This document shows positions 55,321-57,884 of a DNA stretch of 57,884 nt, in pieces. This stretch comes from Moniliophthora roreri (Eukaryota; Basidiomycota; Agaricomycetes; Agaricales; Marasmiaceae). The first letter of the stretch is position 1; each line of letters starts with the position of its first letter. The stretch spans positions 1 through 57,884 of the forward strand of contig LATX02000028.1 in assembly GCA_001466705.2 (NCBI GenBank). Direction: 5' to 3'. The notes under the pieces are model-generated. The model worked only from the letters and a program-made list of their open reading frames with translations, did no database searches and had not been told where the DNA came from. A program made the translations under genes and the position numbers.

Positions 55321-56187
55321 CACCTGATCTATTGTATTCCATTGTCCAGGGTGTCCGTGAGGTAAGGCTTCGTGAATTGTTTTGGTGATTAGCCTTCGTA
55401 ACGTTGGGTCGTTTGGAACATAGATGCTGTCCTTGTAAAACAATAGATTTCCTTCCGTCCGCCAGTCTTGTAAAGATGATTTGATTGGCGGTGTCCCTTT
55501 TTCCAAGAGGCTTTCTATTGTCATTTGCAGGAATTCATCACTTGGCAACGCTTTTTCCAATATGGTTTTGAGTTCTGTATCGATCACGTTAACGAATAAC
55601 TTATCTGGTAACATGACGATGTCTTCATTGTCGTTCTCTTCTTCATCGACTAGGTCCGGCCGTCGTGAGAGAGCATCCGATTGTACCATTTTCGTTCCTG
55701 GGACGTGTACCAAGCGAAGGTCGAACTGAGTCAAGTATAGACTCAGTCTAGCTTGTCGTCGGTTCAGCTTCTGTGCGGTTCGAAAATAAGTCAGGTTCTT
55801 GTGATCAGATAGAACCGTCACCGGGTGAGCTCCTCCTAAGAGGTAATGTTCCCAGGCTTTCAACGCATTCGTGATAGCCAACAGCTCGCGGTCATAGATT
55901 TCGTAGTTTCGTTCGGTTGCAGTGAACGTGTGCGAAATATATCCACATGGATGCAGCTCGCCATCAGAACCTTGTTGTTTTAGTACCGCTCCCGTGGCCC
56001 ATTTCGAGGCGTCTGCTTCGATTATGAATGACTTTTCATCGTCCGGCATTTGCAAGATTGGTCGTTGTAGGAACTTTGCCTTGAGAATATTGAAGGCAAT
56101 GTCTCGTGTTTTCGTCCATTCGAATTTCACGTTTTTCTTCGTCAACTCGTGCAGAGGTCGTGCCAATTCCGCGTATTTTCCTATGAA
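55320..56187 (-). CDS. pol: E3 RNase H
   Basis: [45 protein letters not shown], continuous with the integrase zinc region (HGHPGQWNT). No stop. The upstream link to the RT is broken by a 46-bp deletion near 56187. Confidence 0.88.
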
Positions 56188-57581
56188 TTGTTTTGGGTGC
56201 TTCCCAATCCTTTATTCCCGCTAATTTTGTTTCGTCCATTGAGATGTGTCCAGGTGTGATGACCATTCCCAAAAACAGTGTCTTCGCGACTTCGAACTCG
56301 CATTTCTCCGGTTTGAGGTATAGATCGTTTTCTCGTAATCGTTCCAAGACATGTTTCGTGCGAAGTCGATGGATGTTGATTTCGTCAGAGAATATCAAGA
56401 TGTCGTCCATATAGACCACGCACCAACCCTCATCGATAAAGTCTTTGAGGATATCGTTCATGAACGCTTGAAACGTCGCTGGAGAATTCGTCAACCTGAA
56501 GAACATAACTGTGGGTTCAAAAAGGCCTTGTGGTGTTTTGAATGCTGCTTTCCATTGGTCTCCATCTTTGATCCGGATGTTGTTATAGCCGTTTCGAAGA
56601 TCCAGTTTCGTAAGAACTCTAGCCGTTTTTAGTTTGTCCACTAGATCCGTGACCAATGGTAGAGGGTATCGGTTTTTTATTGTTCCGTTATTCAGATCTC
56701 GATAGTCCTGACAGGGTCGCAACGCTCAACCCGCTCTTTCGGTGATAAAGAGTAGATTTTACAATCTCGTGGTTTGAAATCCGGTTTGAGGTCGATTGCG
56801 TGATCATATGGTCGGGAAGGTGGAAATTGTTCGGCCTTCTTCTTCTCGAATCGATCCATGTAGTCGGAAAGATAGACGGGAAGAAGTTCTTCTAGTGATT
56901 TCGCCTTGACCTCGTGAGCCTGTGCCAGTACCTGAGAAGTGGATAACTTAGCGTTGATTCGGATTTCATCGCTGTCTTCTTCTCCTTTGACAAAGGATCG
57001 AATCAGGANTATGAATTTGCGATAAAAGTTCGCGAGTCCCAGGAACGATCGCACACCTTTAATTGTTTTGGGTGCTTCCCAATCTTTTATTCCCGCTAGT
57101 TTTGTTTCGTCCATTGAGATGTGTCCGGGTGTGATGACCATTCCCAAAAACAATGTCTTCGCGACTTCGAACTCGCATTTCTCCGGTTTGAGGTACAGAT
57201 CATTTTCTCGTAATCGTTCCAAAACACGTTTCGTGCGAAGTCGATGGATGTTGATTTCGTCAGAGAATATCAAGATATCATCCATGTAGACCACGCACCA
57301 ACCCTCATCGATAAAGTCTTTGAGTATTGTTCCGTTATTCAGGTCTCGATAGTCCTGACAGGGTCGCAATGCTCCCGCTTCTTTCTTGGCTACAAAGAAA
57401 AAGGGTGATGCCATTGGGGATTTCGAGGGTCGAATATATCCTTTTCGTAGGTTTTCGTCCAGGAACTTGTCTTGTTCGATCCGTTCTTTTGGTGATAAAG
57501 AGTAGATCTTACAATCTCGTGGTTTGAAATCCGGTTTGAGGTCAATGGCGTGATCATAGGGTCGGGAAGGTGGGAATCGTT
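56188..57581 (-). pseudogene. pol: E3 reverse transcriptase, two partial copies
   Basis: 56188-57008 and 57010-57581 each carry part of the RT with the YMDDIL box (56402-56413 and 57277-57288). The first lacks the FLG-NFYRKF stretch and about 100 bp before QDYRDLNN. The second lacks the part between NNGTI and LKDFIDEGW. The N at 57009 joins them. Likely one RT represented twice. Confidence 0.8.
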
Positions 57582-57582
57582 N

Positions 57583-57884
57583 AGTTTCTTCGGCAGCTTT
57601 CTTCTTTTCTTCGGGGTCATCGTCTTCGGGGAAGAGCTTCATCGTCTCCCTTTGCTTCCATTCACTGGTATTTCCCTTGACCAGCGACAGCAGAAGCATC
57701 TTCTTCTTCTCGTCGGTGTTCGCCTTGACTGGATTCATCGCGAAATAGAGTTCGAGGTCAAGAAGGAAGCGGCGGGTATCGGATTGTTTGCCTAAAAAGG
57801 GGTCCGGAGTCGGCCCTTTACTAGCTTCGTCCTTCTTGTCGTCAATTGTCTGGAGCACGGCTGTGGAAATGGTCCGGGCCCATT
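57583..57884 (-). CDS. gag: E3 gag, N-terminal capsid part, partial
   Basis: LQTIDDKKDEASKGPTPD, TRRFLLDLELYFAMNPVKA, KMLLLSLVKGNTSEWKQRE. Nearly the same as E2 gag. Cut by the N at 57582 and by the window end. Confidence 0.85.

Larger units (their letters stand above)
52318..57884 (-). mobile_element. E3: youngest-looking chromovirus, gapped, runs off the window
   Basis: Begins with an LTR and keeps CpG-rich coding sequence with few stops. Order from the LTR: ORF4/ORF3, chromodomain, integrase, RNase H, RT, gag. Four Ns (53572, 54984, 57009, 57582) and short deletions in the RT break it. The gag-pol junction and 5' LTR are not in the window. Confidence 0.9.

Noticed and set aside
1..57884. 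tRNA or rRNA genes
   Set aside because: I looked for cloverleaf-like and conserved rRNA words on both strands and saw none I could support by eye. A covariance-model search would be decisive.

Overview
This window looks like heterochromatin-like, transposon-packed DNA from a filamentous basidiomycete, probably an Agaricomycete. The inference rests on chromodomain-carrying Ty3/gypsy elements of the Tf1/sushi type, a DIRS-like tyrosine-recombinase retroelement with an Agaricomycete-style RT-RNase H, ankyrin exons separated by introns of about 51 bp, and no intact host gene. I cannot name the species. Ten single-N gaps (11016, 16893, 19625, 30111, 50270, 51197, 53572, 54984, 57009, 57582) interrupt the sequence. 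Several are flanked by direct copies of the same sequence, so part of the apparent duplication is unmerged contig ends.

Layout: 1-4330 is AT-rich DNA made largely of a degenerate tandem repeat of about 90 bp. 4394-13027 is chromovirus E1 (minus strand, TSD TTCAT). 13033-20690 is dispersed non-coding repeats. 20690-25420 holds decayed host-like genes: three copies of one family of unknown function and an ankyrin-repeat pseudogene. From about 25700 to 43760 the plus strand carries one broken DIRS-like element (gag remnants, RT, RNase H, tyrosine recombinase). It is split by a 705-bp MITE, a solo LTR (32580-33007), chromovirus E2 (33519-40454, TSD GGTTG) and a 1.74-kb unclassified insertion; a second solo LTR (43767-44069) lies just after the recombinase stop codon. 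Removing three of these insertions with one target-site copy restores continuous reading through the RT, RNase H and recombinase. 44118-49598 is the old, 5'-truncated chromovirus E4, 49599-52317 is LTR-like repeats, and 52318-57884 is chromovirus E3, which runs off the window end.

The four chromoviruses share gag, protease, RT, RNase H, integrase and chromodomain. The most interesting signals are: (1) behind the chromodomain, two extra overlapping reading frames, called ORF3 and ORF4 here. ORF3 has an Arg/Gly-rich region and two zinc knuckles with fixed spacing; ORF4 is read in the +1 frame through the same DNA for about 900 nt. (2) A canonical -1 frameshift heptamer GGGTTTT abutting the gag stop codon, followed by a conserved hairpin. 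(3) In E2 a 12-nt match between the sequence next to the 5' LTR and the predicted mRNA 5' end, as expected for Tf1-type self-priming. Most element genes carry stop codons; many can be read directly as C-to-T changes of CGA to TGA, strongest in E4.
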